This document shows positions 8,257 to 16,386 of a DNA stretch of 42,677 bases, in pieces. The notes below the pieces were generated by a model. The model had not been told where the DNA came from. It ran no database searches and saw only the letters and a list, made by a program, of their open reading frames with translations. A program made the position numbers and the translations under genes. Position 1 is the stretch's first letter. Each line of letters begins with the position of its first letter. Source of the DNA: Rikenellaceae bacterium (GTDB taxonomy: Bacteria > Bacteroidota > Bacteroidia > Bacteroidales > Rikenellaceae); assembly GCA_015060015.1 (NCBI GenBank), contig SUZG01000014.1:1-42677 (forward strand). Reading direction: 5' to 3'.

Positions 8257-9450
8257 TTACTCTACATATAGCACCAGACCTTTGAGGTATTCGCCTTCGG
8301 GGTGGTAGATGTTGATAGGGTGGTCGGCGGGTTGTGACAGCTGATGCAGTATTCGCACCTTTCGACCTGCTATGGCTGCGGCCGAGAAGACCATCGTGCG
8401 GAAAAGTTCCTTGCTTACGGCCTGCGAACACGAGAAGGTAAAGAGAATGCCTCTCGGCTTAATCTGTGACAAAGCACGAGCATTTATTCGTTTGTAACCC
8501 TGCATGGCGTTACCCAGCACCTTGTGATGCTTGGCAAAGGCTGGTGGGTCGAGTATTATAAGGTCATATTTGTCGCCTATCTGCTTCAAATACTCCACAG
8601 CGTCGGCTGCGACAGCCTTGTGGGGATACTCCTCGCCAAAGTTAAGACGCATATTCTGGTCAGCCAGCTCTACGGCTCTTTCCGAAGCATCCACCGAGCA
8701 GACCTCCACAGCTCCTCCCGATGCTGCATAGACCGAGAAACCTCCCGTATAACAGAATGTATTGAGTACGGTGCGGCCCTTGGCGTAGTGGCGTACCAGC
8801 TCGCGGTTGTAACGCTGGTCGAGGAAGAAGCCAGTCTTTTGACCCTCCTCCCAATTGACGAGGAACTTTTCGCCATTCTCCTTGACGACGAGTGATTTAT
8901 GGTCAGACTTTCCCCATATATAACCATCGACGGCATTGAGCCCTGCCTTGAAAGGTACGGTCTGCGAACTCTTGTCGTATATGGCTGTGAGCCTCTCGCC
9001 ATAGACCTCTCGCAGAGCCTCGGCAATGGCCATACGCGACAGGTACATACCCACCGAATGGCACTGCACAACAGCCACCGTGCCATAGATGTCAATCACA
9101 AGACCCGGCAGAGAGTCGCCCTCGCCATGAATAAGGCGATAGCAGTCGGTAGAGGCGTTGTCAGTAAGGCCCAGCGTACGCCTCACATCGTAGGCGATAG
9201 CTATGCGGCGATTCCACCACGCCTGATTGATCTCCTCCTGCTCGAAGGTAAGCACCCTGACGGCAATGGAGCCAATCTGATAGTGTCCTCGTGCGATAAA
9301 ATCGCCTGCCTTGGTGAATACATCAACAATCTCTCCCTCGGTGAGCTGCTCACCCGCACACTTGATATGTTCGATAGCTCCCGAAAATATCCAAGGGTGT
9401 CGTCGGAGCAACGACTCCTCCTTGCCACGACGTAAAAATAGCTGTGTCAT
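8257..9450 (-). CDS. rlmI: Class I SAM-dependent rRNA methyltransferase, RlmI-like
   Basis: Predicted to methylate a 23S rRNA cytosine at C5, as RlmI does in Escherichia coli. With the start at 9450 the protein is 397 residues, close to the 396 of RlmI. An N-terminal PUA-like domain (LFLRRGKEESLLRRHPWIFSGAI) is followed by the methyltransferase fold. SAM-binding motif I is FCYTGGFSVYAA, motif IV ILDPPAF, and the catalytic-cysteine motif FTFSCS. The frame is open to 9531, but that extension is read through the end of the preceding gene. An ATG at 9456 overlapping that gene's stop by four bases (ATGA) is the alternative start. It is the last gene of the recQ operon. Target position is inferred from the family. 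Confidence 0.88.
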   Translation of the reverse strand: MTQLFLRRGKEESLLRRHPWIFSGAIEHIKCAGEQLTEGEIVDVFTKAGDFIARGHYQIGSIAVRVLTFEQEEINQAWWNRRIAIAYDVRRTLGLTDNASTDCYRLIHGEGDSLPGLVIDIYGTVAVVQCHSVGMYLSRMAIAEALREVYGERLTAIYDKSSQTVPFKAGLNAVDGYIWGKSDHKSLVVKENGEKFLVNWEEGQKTGFFLDQRYNRELVRHYAKGRTVLNTFCYTGGFSVYAASGGAVEVCSVDASERAVELADQNMRLNFGEEYPHKAVAADAVEYLKQIGDKYDLIILDPPAFAKHHKVLGNAMQGYKRINARALSQIKPRGILFTFSCSQAVSKELFRTMVFSAAAIAGRKVRILHQLSQPADHPINIYHPEGEYLKGLVLYVE

Positions 9451-9452
9451 TA

Positions 9453-10064
9453 TCATTTTTCTCTGCTTTTTTCGTTTTCGGTGATGCGAGGCGTGGCGAG
9501 TAGTTTCTCGTAAATCTTTATGCACACCCACGCATCGGTGGCAGCGTACATCATCTGCTGCGGTGTGAGTACCGATGCCTCCCAGTTGCTCAGTCGCTGA
9601 GCCTTTGATACTCTTTCGCCGAGGACTATGGCCGACATCTTACGCAGGCTCTTCTCCTCAATGCCCCACTCGGAGGCTATGTGCTGCAAATCTACAAAGC
9701 CCCTCTCGTTGAAGTTTCTCAATACGTGCAACGAACGCAGGTCGCCCGCAACATCGGCTCCGATTTTCAGGATATCGGGGTTGCTCAAAATACGCAGAAT
9801 TGCGTTGTGGAGCCTCATCTTGCAAAGACGGATAAGGTAGCAGCGTGTAGGGGTAGATAGCTGCAACAGAGCCACACGATTCGTTACGCCCGCCTTGAAC
9901 GAGGGGCGTGTCTCGGTGTCAAAGCCGATGACCTTGTGGCTTGCCAGGTCGCGACACATAGCACTGACCTGCTCATCGCGTGTGACGACTATAATCTTGC
10001 CGCCGAACTGTGCTGATGGCAACTCTGCTGTCTGGTCGTTTGTTATGGTGGGTTGAAATATCAT
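9453..10064 (-). CDS. 3'-5' exonuclease, RNase D-like DEDDy family
   Basis: A 203-residue single-domain 3'-5' exonuclease (Pfam DNA_pol_A_exo1 type). Exo I is VIGFDTETRPSF with D49 and E51, Exo II contains GADVAGDL, and Exo III is YAATDAW with the tyrosine four residues before the aspartate (DEDDy). It lacks the HRDC domains of true RNase D, so the substrate could be DNA or RNA. I chose the ATG at 10064; a TTG at 10100 would overlap the recQ stop. Its position between recQ and an rRNA methyltransferase allows either a repair or an RNA role. A WRN-like pairing of RecQ helicase and DEDD exonuclease encoded by separate genes is a speculative thought. Confidence 0.85.
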   Translation of the reverse strand: MIFQPTITNDQTAELPSAQFGGKIIVVTRDEQVSAMCRDLASHKVIGFDTETRPSFKAGVTNRVALLQLSTPTRCYLIRLCKMRLHNAILRILSNPDILKIGADVAGDLRSLHVLRNFNERGFVDLQHIASEWGIEEKSLRKMSAIVLGERVSKAQRLSNWEASVLTPQQMMYAATDAWVCIKIYEKLLATPRITENEKSREK

Positions 10065-10092
10065 TCTTTTTCTACAAAATAGGTCTGCAAAG

Positions 10093-12012
10093 TTACTCAA
10101 TAATTACGAGTTTGCCCTCTTGTGTTGTGGAAATTTTTCTCTCAGCAATCAACTTGTCGATGGCGGTAGCTGTTGCCGAGGGCTCGGTCTTTATCTCGCG
10201 GGCAATATCTCTTGCTGACAGGGGAGCATGCTTCAAGAGCTCTAAAATCTTGCTGTTTAGGTCATTGCTTGCTGTGGCGTGCTGTCGCCGAGCAGCAAGA
10301 CACCTGTCGCAAATGCCGCAGGGCACGGCCTCGTTGTCACTGAAATAACGTTGCAGAATTATGCTACGACACTCACTCTCGTTGTCGGCATATTCAATCA
10401 TATTATTGAAGCGTTCCTCCATATAACGCTGTCGCAGCAGATAGGTTTCGGGCGAAATATAGATATCCTGCACGGGCAACCTCTCCTCGTCCATAAAAAT
10501 CATCGGCGAGGTGTTTGACGGAATGTAGCGTATGATACGCTGCTGCCACATTATTTTCAGCAGTTCCTTGACCCTTTCGATGGTGTAGCCGCTGGTGGCG
10601 GCAATCTCGCTTTCATCAATGGCCTTGAACTCCATAAAAACACCATTATACATACGCAGGATGGTGCGAATGATATGGTCGAGATCCTGACGGTCGATGC
10701 GTATCTTGTAGAGGTCGTCACGACCTACGCAGAACATTATGCGTGCAGGGTTTTCCATCTCCTCGGTGAGGGTCATATAACCATTCTGCTGTAGCAGTTT
10801 GATGGCTGCACGAACCTTGCCTCCATAGATACGTTCGCGAGAGCAAAACTCGTGAATATTAAACACGTATGAAGCGTACAGGCCGTCGCCTATGGCTATT
10901 TGTAAATAGGAGCAAATCTTCTCGTATATCGACTTTATCTCGTCAAGCGGCGGAAACTCTGCACTGAAATTTCTGCGTATGCGGGCTGTGTCGTCCGAGG
11001 CTGCCAGCAATACCGCATAACTTCGTTTGCCATCGCGACCTGCACGTCCTGCCTCCTGATAGTAGTTCTCCAGCGAATCACACATCGAGTAGTGGACAAC
11101 AAATCGCACATCGGCCTTGTCAATACCCATACCGAAGGCGTTTGTTGCGACTATGATACGCACCTTGCCCGATAACCACTCCTCCTGCCTTACCGAACGT
11201 TCCAGGTAGGGCAGTCCTGCGTGATAGTAGGATGCCGAGTGGCCGTTGTTACGGAGGAACTCTGCTATCTGCTCGCAACCCTCGCGTGAACGCATATAGA
11301 CTATGCCCGAGCCTGCCACGTTATTCACAATACGCAGCAATTGCTCATTCTTGTCGTCGGTATGACGCACCGCATACGACAGATTTTTTCGTGCAAACGA
11401 TGTGCGGATGATATGCTCCGAGGAGAAGTTCAGTCGTTTCATGATATCCTCCGTCACGAGCTTCGTGGCCGATGCAGTAAGTGCCAGAACAGGTACGTTG
11501 GGCAACTTTTCACGCACTTCGGCAATACGCAGGTATGAGGGTCGGAAATCGTATCCCCACTGCGATATGCAGTGTGCCTCATCCACAGCGATAAGGTTTA
11601 TACGCATCCTCTCCACACGCATACGAAAAGCCTCTGTTGCCAGACGTTCGGGGGCGACATAGAGGAATTTTATGTCGCCATAGACGCAGTTGTCGAGCAT
11701 AATATCTATCTGATGATAGGAGATTCCCGAATGAATCGCTGCGGCCGATATGCCCATACGTCGCAGACGGTCCACCTGATCTTTCATCAGGGCAATGAGT
11801 GGCGTTATGACAAGACACAAACCCTCACGCATAAGGGCAGGCAGCTGATATGTTATGGACTTGCCGCCACCCGTAGGCATCAGTGCCAGTGTATCACGCC
11901 CATCCAGTACGGCACGGATAATCTCCTCCTGTCCCGTACGGAAACTATCATAGCCCCACACACGCTTCAAGGTGGCGTGCATCTGCTCCGATATGTGGTC
12001 ACTGTTGCTCAT
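10093..12012 (-). CDS. recQ: RecQ-family ATP-dependent DNA helicase
   Basis: 639 residues from the ATG at 12012 (an upstream in-frame ATG at 12021 is possible). SF2 helicase motifs are present: FRTGQEE (motif 0), MPTGGGKS with Lys51 (Walker A), DEAHCISQWGYDFRPSY (motif II and aromatic-rich loop) and QEAGRAGRDGKRS (motif VI). The RecQ zinc-binding module follows, with cysteines in SECRSIILQRYF and CGICDRCLA. The extreme C-terminus is a small winged-helix-like segment (APLSARDIAREIKTEPSATATAIDKL) rather than a recognisable HRDC domain. It unwinds recombination and stalled-fork intermediates. It is the first gene of a three-gene minus-strand operon. Confidence 0.95.
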   Translation of the reverse strand: MSNSDHISEQMHATLKRVWGYDSFRTGQEEIIRAVLDGRDTLALMPTGGGKSITYQLPALMREGLCLVITPLIALMKDQVDRLRRMGISAAAIHSGISYHQIDIMLDNCVYGDIKFLYVAPERLATEAFRMRVERMRINLIAVDEAHCISQWGYDFRPSYLRIAEVREKLPNVPVLALTASATKLVTEDIMKRLNFSSEHIIRTSFARKNLSYAVRHTDDKNEQLLRIVNNVAGSGIVYMRSREGCEQIAEFLRNNGHSASYYHAGLPYLERSVRQEEWLSGKVRIIVATNAFGMGIDKADVRFVVHYSMCDSLENYYQEAGRAGRDGKRSYAVLLAASDDTARIRRNFSAEFPPLDEIKSIYEKICSYLQIAIGDGLYASYVFNIHEFCSRERIYGGKVRAAIKLLQQNGYMTLTEEMENPARIMFCVGRDDLYKIRIDRQDLDHIIRTILRMYNGVFMEFKAIDESEIAATSGYTIERVKELLKIMWQQRIIRYIPSNTSPMIFMDEERLPVQDIYISPETYLLRQRYMEERFNNMIEYADNESECRSIILQRYFSDNEAVPCGICDRCLAARRQHATASNDLNSKILELLKHAPLSARDIAREIKTEPSATATAIDKLIAERKISTTQEGKLVIIE

Positions 12013-12018
12013 ACACCG

Positions 12019-12026
12019 CAAAATTA
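12019..12026 (-). promoter_or_regulatory. Probable -7 element of the recQ promoter
   Basis: TAATTTTG on the minus strand matches TAnnTTTG; a weak TTTA-like -33 lies about 20 bases upstream. It is close to the ATG at 12012, implying a very short leader, or use of another upstream promoter. Confidence 0.45.
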
Positions 12027-12058
12027 GTAAAAAACAACGTAGTTGTTAAATTTTTTTG

Positions 12059-12066
12059 TATATTTG
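12059..12066 (+). promoter_or_regulatory. -7 element for the metal-handling operon
   Basis: TATATTTG matches the Bacteroidetes -7 consensus, 19 bases before the ATG at 12086. No clear TTTG stands at the ideal distance; TTG at 12043-12045 is too close. The spacing leaves a short leader and argues against the TTG start at 12056. Confidence 0.55.
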
Positions 12067-12085
12067 TGCCGTAAATGTGTTGTCA

Positions 12086-12523
12086 ATGACGAAGAGGAGA
12101 TTCAAAATAGTTTCAGCACTTGGAATGTTGCTCGTTTACCTCGTTGTTCTGGTTGCGGGTAATGCTTCGGTGTTGCTGTGTGATTGTCATCTCCATCGTC
12201 ACGTCAATCACATCGAAATAGATGAGCATCATCACTGTTCGTGCGGAATGTGCCACTCTGCGGGCGACTATGTTTCAATAGATGAGCAATGCGGATGTTC
12301 TCACGACCATTCAAACAATATCGAGCTCTATACCTTCTCTCGCGATTGGAGTGATACTACGCTGCGTCTGATGTTGCAACCCGCATTAGCGGCTGCTACA
12401 GTGTCGTATGTTGTCGCAGACTCTTTCGCTACGGAAACCGATTATGGAGAGTATCTTCTGCCTCCGCTATCTGCTGTGGAGCAGGGGTGTGCTGCATTGC
12501 GTGCCCCGCCTGCTTTGGTTTAA
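12086..12523 (+). CDS. Membrane-anchored His/Cys-rich protein, putative metal binder
   Basis: 145 residues from the ATG at 12086. One N-terminal hydrophobic segment (ALGMLLVYLVVLVAG) acts as anchor or signal. It is followed by an unusually ligand-rich stretch: C32, C34, H35, H37, H39, H42, H48-H50, C51, C53, C56, H57, then C69, C71, H73 and H75. The C-terminus ends in RAPPALV, recalling the RAPP-like tails of small proteins such as DUF2946 found near metal receptors; this is a resemblance, not a family assignment. It is followed 74 bases later by a TonB receptor with a Cys-rich plug and then an HMA-domain protein. Periplasmic metal capture or sensing is therefore the best inference. I do not recognise a named family. 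Confidence 0.72.
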   Translation: MTKRRFKIVSALGMLLVYLVVLVAGNASVLLCDCHLHRHVNHIEIDEHHHCSCGMCHSAGDYVSIDEQCGCSHDHSNNIELYTFSRDWSDTTLRLMLQPALAAATVSYVVADSFATETDYGEYLLPPLSAVEQGCAALRAPPALV

Positions 12524-12535
12524 TTGAATTTTGTG

Positions 12536-12562
12536 GGGTGGGGAAATGGATGATTTCCACCC
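12536..12562 (+). promoter_or_regulatory. Bulged hairpin in the leader between the His/Cys protein and the receptor
   Basis: GGGTGG and AAAT (12536-12547, two bulged G) pair with ATTT and CCACCC (12553-12562). No T-run follows, so it is unlikely to be a full terminator. It may be an RNA-processing or stability element that sets different expression of the two genes. Low confidence. Confidence 0.3.
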
Positions 12563-12597
12563 TGATTAACAATTAAATCATTTAGCAGTAATATTCT

Positions 12598-14970
12598 ATG
12601 AAAATCAGGACAATTTTATTTTCGCTTTTGCTGGCTGTGGCAAGTGTTGGCACTGCCTCGGCACAGAATATATCAGGTACGGTAAAGGACTCTGCATCGG
12701 GCGAGGCCCTTGTGGGTGCTACGGTGCATTGGCTCGATACCACCATTGGCGTTACCTGCGATGTGGAGGGTTCTTTCTCTGTTCACCGCGTCAAAGGTTA
12801 CAACAGACTTGTCGCCAGCTATGTGGGTTATCGCAGTGATACCATCGAGGTTGCAGCGGGTGTCAATCGTGCCGACTTCCTGCTCGTCAGCGATACCGAG
12901 ATTGACGAGGTCGTTGTTGAGAGTACTTTGGGTAACTATGTCAATCGCGAGGGCGTGTTGAAGGGCGAGACCATTTCGTTTGCCGGATTGTGTAAGATGG
13001 CGTGCTGCAACTTGGCGGAGAGTTTCGAGAACTCGGCGTCGGTAACTGTCGGTTATAGCGATGCTATTTCCGGTGCTCGTCAGATTAAGATGCTCGGTCT
13101 TACAGGTACTTATACGCAGATTTTGGACGAGAATCGTCCCATTATGCGTGGTCTGAGTGCCCCTTATGGCTTGAACTACACCCCTGGTATGTGGCTTAAC
13201 TCTATTCAGGTGTCGAAGGGCGTATCGTCTGTGACGGCCGGTCACGAGGCTATTACGGGCCAGATAAATATGGAGCACCGCAAGCCTACCGACGAGGAAC
13301 GCCTGTTCCTTAACCTCTATTTCGATAGCGAGTTGCGTCCCGAGATAAATATCTCTTCAGCGTTCCCCATAACCGAGGATAAACGCCTCTCGACCGTTAT
13401 TCTGGCACACGGCTCCCTCGATACCAAGTCGCACGATATGAACAAGGACGGCTTCCGCGACTTGCCGCAGACCAACCAGATAAACATTGCCAACAAATGG
13501 TTGTGGCAGGCCGAGAATGGTATGCAGGTACGCTGGGGCTGGAAGGTTGTGGATGAGAATCGTCTGGGCGGCGAGATGGGCTACAAACAGTCGATGCGTG
13601 ACGAGATGGAGAAGAGTCTTTCGGTCTATGGCTCGCATATGGACAATACTGGCGTGAATGCCTATTTGAAGGTTGGTATGCCCGTTGGTAAGGCGGTCTA
13701 TGATGCCGAGGCCGGTGAGGAGTTGCGTTCAAATATCGCTTTTGTTGCCGATTACAACTATTTCAAGGAGGATGCATACTTTGGCCTTAACCGCTACGAC
13801 GCACACGACAATGCGGGCTGGTTTAACCTTATGTATGCTCACTATTTCTCGCCTCGTTCATCTATGATTTTCGGTGCTTCGGCACAGATTATGGGTAGCG
13901 ATGAGGATATGCAGAACAGGGTGGTAATCTATCCGTCGATCTCTAACGATATTGCGACCTATGCCACTCGCAACAATATGCGTTATATTGAGCCGGGTGT
14001 CTATGCCGAATATACCTACAATGTGAAGGAAAAGTTCTCGCTGGTGCTGGGCTTGCGAGGCGACTATATGGGTGCAAAGAACAGGGCAGAGGAGCCTAAT
14101 GCCAGCATCTCGGCATACTATAAGCCCAAGAGCTACTTTGCTGTTACTCCACGTTCTCATATCAAGTGGAACATCACACCTTCAACCGTTTTGCGTGCTT
14201 CGGCGGGTATGGGCTATCGTCGTGCGAGCATCTTTACCGACAATATCTGGATGCTGGCTACGGGTCGTAAGATAACATCTTTCCTTGATGACGATATCGA
14301 GAAGGCTTTGACCGTAGGCGGTAGCATTACGCAGTACATTAAGTTGGGCGGATTCAGCGATGCTACTTTGAGCTTCGATTACTTCCGTACGCAGCTCTTC
14401 AATACCGTATTGGCAGACCAGGAGCTGGGAGCAAAGGGTGGTAATCCCGACGATGAGATTTGGATTTACAATACCAATAAGCGTTCATTCACCGATACCT
14501 ATCAGGTCGATTTCCAATGGACACCGCTGCGAGGCTTCGATGTCTTTGCCACTTTCCGCTATACCAATAGCCTTGTTACGCTGATGCGAGGAGGTGTGCC
14601 TGTTGAGGTTGAACGTCCGCTGACAAGCCGATATAAGACGCTTATCAACCTGCAGTATGCTACCAACCACCGCAAGTGGGTGTTCGATGCTACGGCACAG
14701 TATAACGGTCCTATGCGTCGCCCTTCGCTGGATGGTGATTTGTCGCGTAAGGATATGTCGCCTGCTTATCCGATGTTCTACCTTCAGGTGAGTCATCGTA
14801 TTCGTGCTGTGGAGTTGTATGTCGGTTGCGAGAATATCGCCAACTATATGCAGAAAGACCCGATTTTGAATGCCGATGACCCCTTCTCGCCCGCATTTAA
14901 CTCGTCGAGTGTGTGGGGACCTCTGATGGGTCGCAAGTTCTATATCGGTATGCGATTTAACCTCTATTAA
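12598..14970 (+). CDS. TonB-dependent receptor, probable metal/metallophore type
   Basis: 790 residues. Signal peptide (MKIRTILFSLLLAVASVGTASAQ), an N-terminal CarboxypepD_reg-like domain (ISGTVKDSASGEALVGATVHW), a plug domain and a 22-strand-type barrel ending in the aromatic terminus KFYIGMRFNLY. The plug holds an unusual Cys cluster: C132, C136 and C137 in AGLCKMACCNLAESFEN, followed by YSDAISGARQIKMLGLTG. This ACCNL-type plug occurs in Bacteroidetes receptors next to heavy-metal-associated proteins (my recollection of the family). A TonB-box-like EIDEVVVES precedes the plug. It lies between a His/Cys-rich protein and an HMA protein, so uptake of a metal ion or complex is the favoured role; copper is plausible but unproven. 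No SusD partner is present, which argues against glycan import. Confidence 0.9.
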   Translation: MKIRTILFSLLLAVASVGTASAQNISGTVKDSASGEALVGATVHWLDTTIGVTCDVEGSFSVHRVKGYNRLVASYVGYRSDTIEVAAGVNRADFLLVSDTEIDEVVVESTLGNYVNREGVLKGETISFAGLCKMACCNLAESFENSASVTVGYSDAISGARQIKMLGLTGTYTQILDENRPIMRGLSAPYGLNYTPGMWLNSIQVSKGVSSVTAGHEAITGQINMEHRKPTDEERLFLNLYFDSELRPEINISSAFPITEDKRLSTVILAHGSLDTKSHDMNKDGFRDLPQTNQINIANKWLWQAENGMQVRWGWKVVDENRLGGEMGYKQSMRDEMEKSLSVYGSHMDNTGVNAYLKVGMPVGKAVYDAEAGEELRSNIAFVADYNYFKEDAYFGLNRYDAHDNAGWFNLMYAHYFSPRSSMIFGASAQIMGSDEDMQNRVVIYPSISNDIATYATRNNMRYIEPGVYAEYTYNVKEKFSLVLGLRGDYMGAKNRAEEPNASISAYYKPKSYFAVTPRSHIKWNITPSTVLRASAGMGYRRASIFTDNIWMLATGRKITSFLDDDIEKALTVGGSITQYIKLGGFSDATLSFDYFRTQLFNTVLADQELGAKGGNPDDEIWIYNTNKRSFTDTYQVDFQWTPLRGFDVFATFRYTNSLVTLMRGGVPVEVERPLTSRYKTLINLQYATNHRKWVFDATAQYNGPMRRPSLDGDLSRKDMSPAYPMFYLQVSHRIRAVELYVGCENIANYMQKDPILNADDPFSPAFNSSSVWGPLMGRKFYIGMRFNLY

Positions 14971-15002
14971 AATTGAATATAAACCAATAAAACCAAATGA
15001 AT

Positions 15003-15317
15003 ATGAAAAAGTTAATCATTATGTGCCTTATGGCATTCATCGGCTTTGGTGTTGCCGAGGCATCAGCACAGAAGAAGAACGATGCTGCAATTAAAACAAC
15101 TGTTTTTGTAACAGATATCGACTGCGAGCATTGTGCAAAGAAGATTACCAACACAATTCCCTACGAGAAGGGTGTTAAGGATGTGAAGGTTGATGTTCCT
15201 ACCAAGTTGGTAACCGTAACCTATGATGCTACAAAAAATAGCGATGCAAACCTGCTGAAATCCTTCGCCAAGATTAAGGTTAAGGCCGAGGTGCAGAAGG
15301 CAGAAGAGAAGCAGTAA
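15003..15317 (+). CDS. Secreted heavy-metal-associated (HMA) domain protein
   Basis: 104 residues from ATG 15003 (an ATG at 14997 adds two residues). The signal peptide ends near VAEASAQ, so the protein is periplasmic or exported. The mature part is one ferredoxin-like HMA domain with the metal-binding loop DIDCEHCAKKI (C41 and C44 in a CxxC arrangement), as in copper chaperones and P-type ATPase metal domains. It follows the TonB receptor by about 30 bases and ends the unit before a strong terminator. A role receiving a metal imported by the receptor is inferred. HMA chaperones are usually cytoplasmic, so the exported location is notable. Confidence 0.88.
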   Translation: MKKLIIMCLMAFIGFGVAEASAQKKNDAAIKTTVFVTDIDCEHCAKKITNTIPYEKGVKDVKVDVPTKLVTVTYDATKNSDANLLKSFAKIKVKAEVQKAEEKQ

Positions 15318-15337
15318 GACTACTCTGATATACCGAA

Positions 15338-15381
15338 TTCAAAACCGAGCATTGCCCTGTGGGTGATGCTCGGTTTTTGAA
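15338..15381. terminator. Strong intrinsic terminator, bidirectional
   Basis: AAAACCGAGCAT (15341-15352) pairs with ATGCTCGGTTTT (15366-15377); the stem extends further into A/T arms on both sides. It separates the metal operon from the convergent sigma-factor operon. Confidence 0.92.
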
Positions 15382-15394
15382 TTTGGGGTAGGTG

Positions 15395-15769
15395 TTATTT
15401 TTTATCCTCCTTGAAGAGAAAATGAGCCTGCATCTTCAATCGCAGATAGCTGTCCAATAGCAGCATCAGTATCAGTGGCACTGATATTATCGCAATATTT
15501 TTTACGAGCACAAAATCTATTGCCGCAAAGTCGAATTTGGGCATCGGGATATCGAAATCAAAACTAATGGATAGCCGCGTAAAAACCCATTGCAGACATT
15601 GTGCGAATAGTGCGATAAATATAGTGCCGCATAGGGCGTATTGCATCCATTCGCGCACCCTCTCGCGGCGGCGAATCCGTAACATTGTACGCTGACCAAA
15701 TCCTGCCGGCAGTTGTGGCTGGATGCGTCGTAGCGTGGCGCGATGTATGGCGTTATTGCTCTGTTTCAT
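15395..15769 (-). CDS. Two-helix membrane protein co-encoded with the ECF sigma factor, candidate regulator
   Basis: 124 residues with a basic N-terminal cytoplasmic segment (about residues 1-42, rich in Arg), one transmembrane helix (ALCGTIFIALFAQCLQWVF), a short periplasmic loop and a second helix (IAIISVPLILMLLLDSYL). It overlaps the end of the sigma factor gene by 17 bases, indicating translational coupling. Membrane proteins in this position are often anti-sigma factors, but I see no zinc-binding HxxxCxxC motif or named anti-sigma domain. I do not recognise a family. Anti-sigma function is inferred from position only. Confidence 0.65.
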   Translation of the reverse strand: MKQSNNAIHRATLRRIQPQLPAGFGQRTMLRIRRRERVREWMQYALCGTIFIALFAQCLQWVFTRLSISFDFDIPMPKFDFAAIDFVLVKNIAIISVPLILMLLLDSYLRLKMQAHFLFKEDKK

Positions 15770-16313
15770 CTTTGCTGTGAGTTATTAGTAAATATAACTT
15801 TTTTCTTATTCTGTGCAGGCGAACCTTCGTGTTGCTTTCGCTCTGGCGGATAATCTCGGCACACTCCGCGATGGGGCGTTGCTCGTAGTAAAACAGCGTT
15901 ACCAAAGCCCTCTCCTCGGCATTTAACTGTTCGATAGCCTCCGTAAGGGCATTGATATTATGGTCGGAGAGGTCGCCTTCCATCTGCTCAATATCTTCAT
16001 CACTGACGGCTGCGATTCGTCCTTCGTCAATTGATAGGTGCGGCACTCGGTGGCGACGCGTGTGCGATATTGCACAGTTGTAGGCTATGCGATAGAGCCA
16101 GGTGGCAAACGAACTGCGCCCCGAAAAACTCTCCATCTGCTCGTATGCCTTTATAAAAACATCCTGCGTAAGCTCTTCGGCATCTTCCCGCTGCTGAATG
16201 ATGCGGACAACGAGTGCATACACCTGATTGGCATATTGCTCCATCAAGAGGGCGAAGGCTTCATCGTCGCCACTTTTGATGCGTTGTAGTAGGTTCTCCT
16301 CGTTGTGTATCAT
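15753..16313 (-). CDS. ECF (sigma-70 group 4) RNA polymerase sigma factor
   Basis: 186 residues with region 2 (DEAFALLMEQYANQVYALVVRI, then EDAEELTQDVFIKAYEQMESFSGRSSFATWLYRIAYN) and region 4 (LNAEERALVTLFYYEQRPIAECAEIIRQSESNTKVRLHRIRKKL). Both are standard for ECF sigma factors. Its own promoter (16323-16350) has the ECF form AAC-N16-CGTC, and the same sequence drives the divergent gene, so autoregulation is likely. The start codon is only about 12 bases after the -10 element, giving a leader of some half-dozen bases. The next Met (residue 24) would cut into region 2, so the ATG at 16313 is the credible start. Confidence 0.93.
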   Translation of the reverse strand: MIHNEENLLQRIKSGDDEAFALLMEQYANQVYALVVRIIQQREDAEELTQDVFIKAYEQMESFSGRSSFATWLYRIAYNCAISHTRRHRVPHLSIDEGRIAAVSDEDIEQMEGDLSDHNINALTEAIEQLNAEERALVTLFYYEQRPIAECAEIIRQSESNTKVRLHRIRKKLYLLITHSKDETEQ

Positions 16314-16322
16314 AGCTAACCT

Positions 16323-16350
16323 TTAGACGCAAAAGTGAGTGAAAGGTTAC
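16323..16350 (-). promoter_or_regulatory. ECF sigma promoter of the sigma operon
   Basis: On the minus strand GTAACC is followed by TTTTGCGTCTAA, with exactly 16 bases between AAC and CGTC. This is the classical ECF -35/-10 pattern, and it matches the divergent promoter at 16387-16414 in both boxes and spacing. Confidence 0.8.
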
Positions 16351-16386
16351 ACGAAAATAGTGAAAAAATTTTTTTTCGAAAATATT

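Noticed and set aside
8093..8308. Open frame across the 21-bp repeats on the plus strand
   Set aside because: It exists only because the repeats are free of stops in that frame; it crosses a strong terminator and continues into the 3' end of rlmI.
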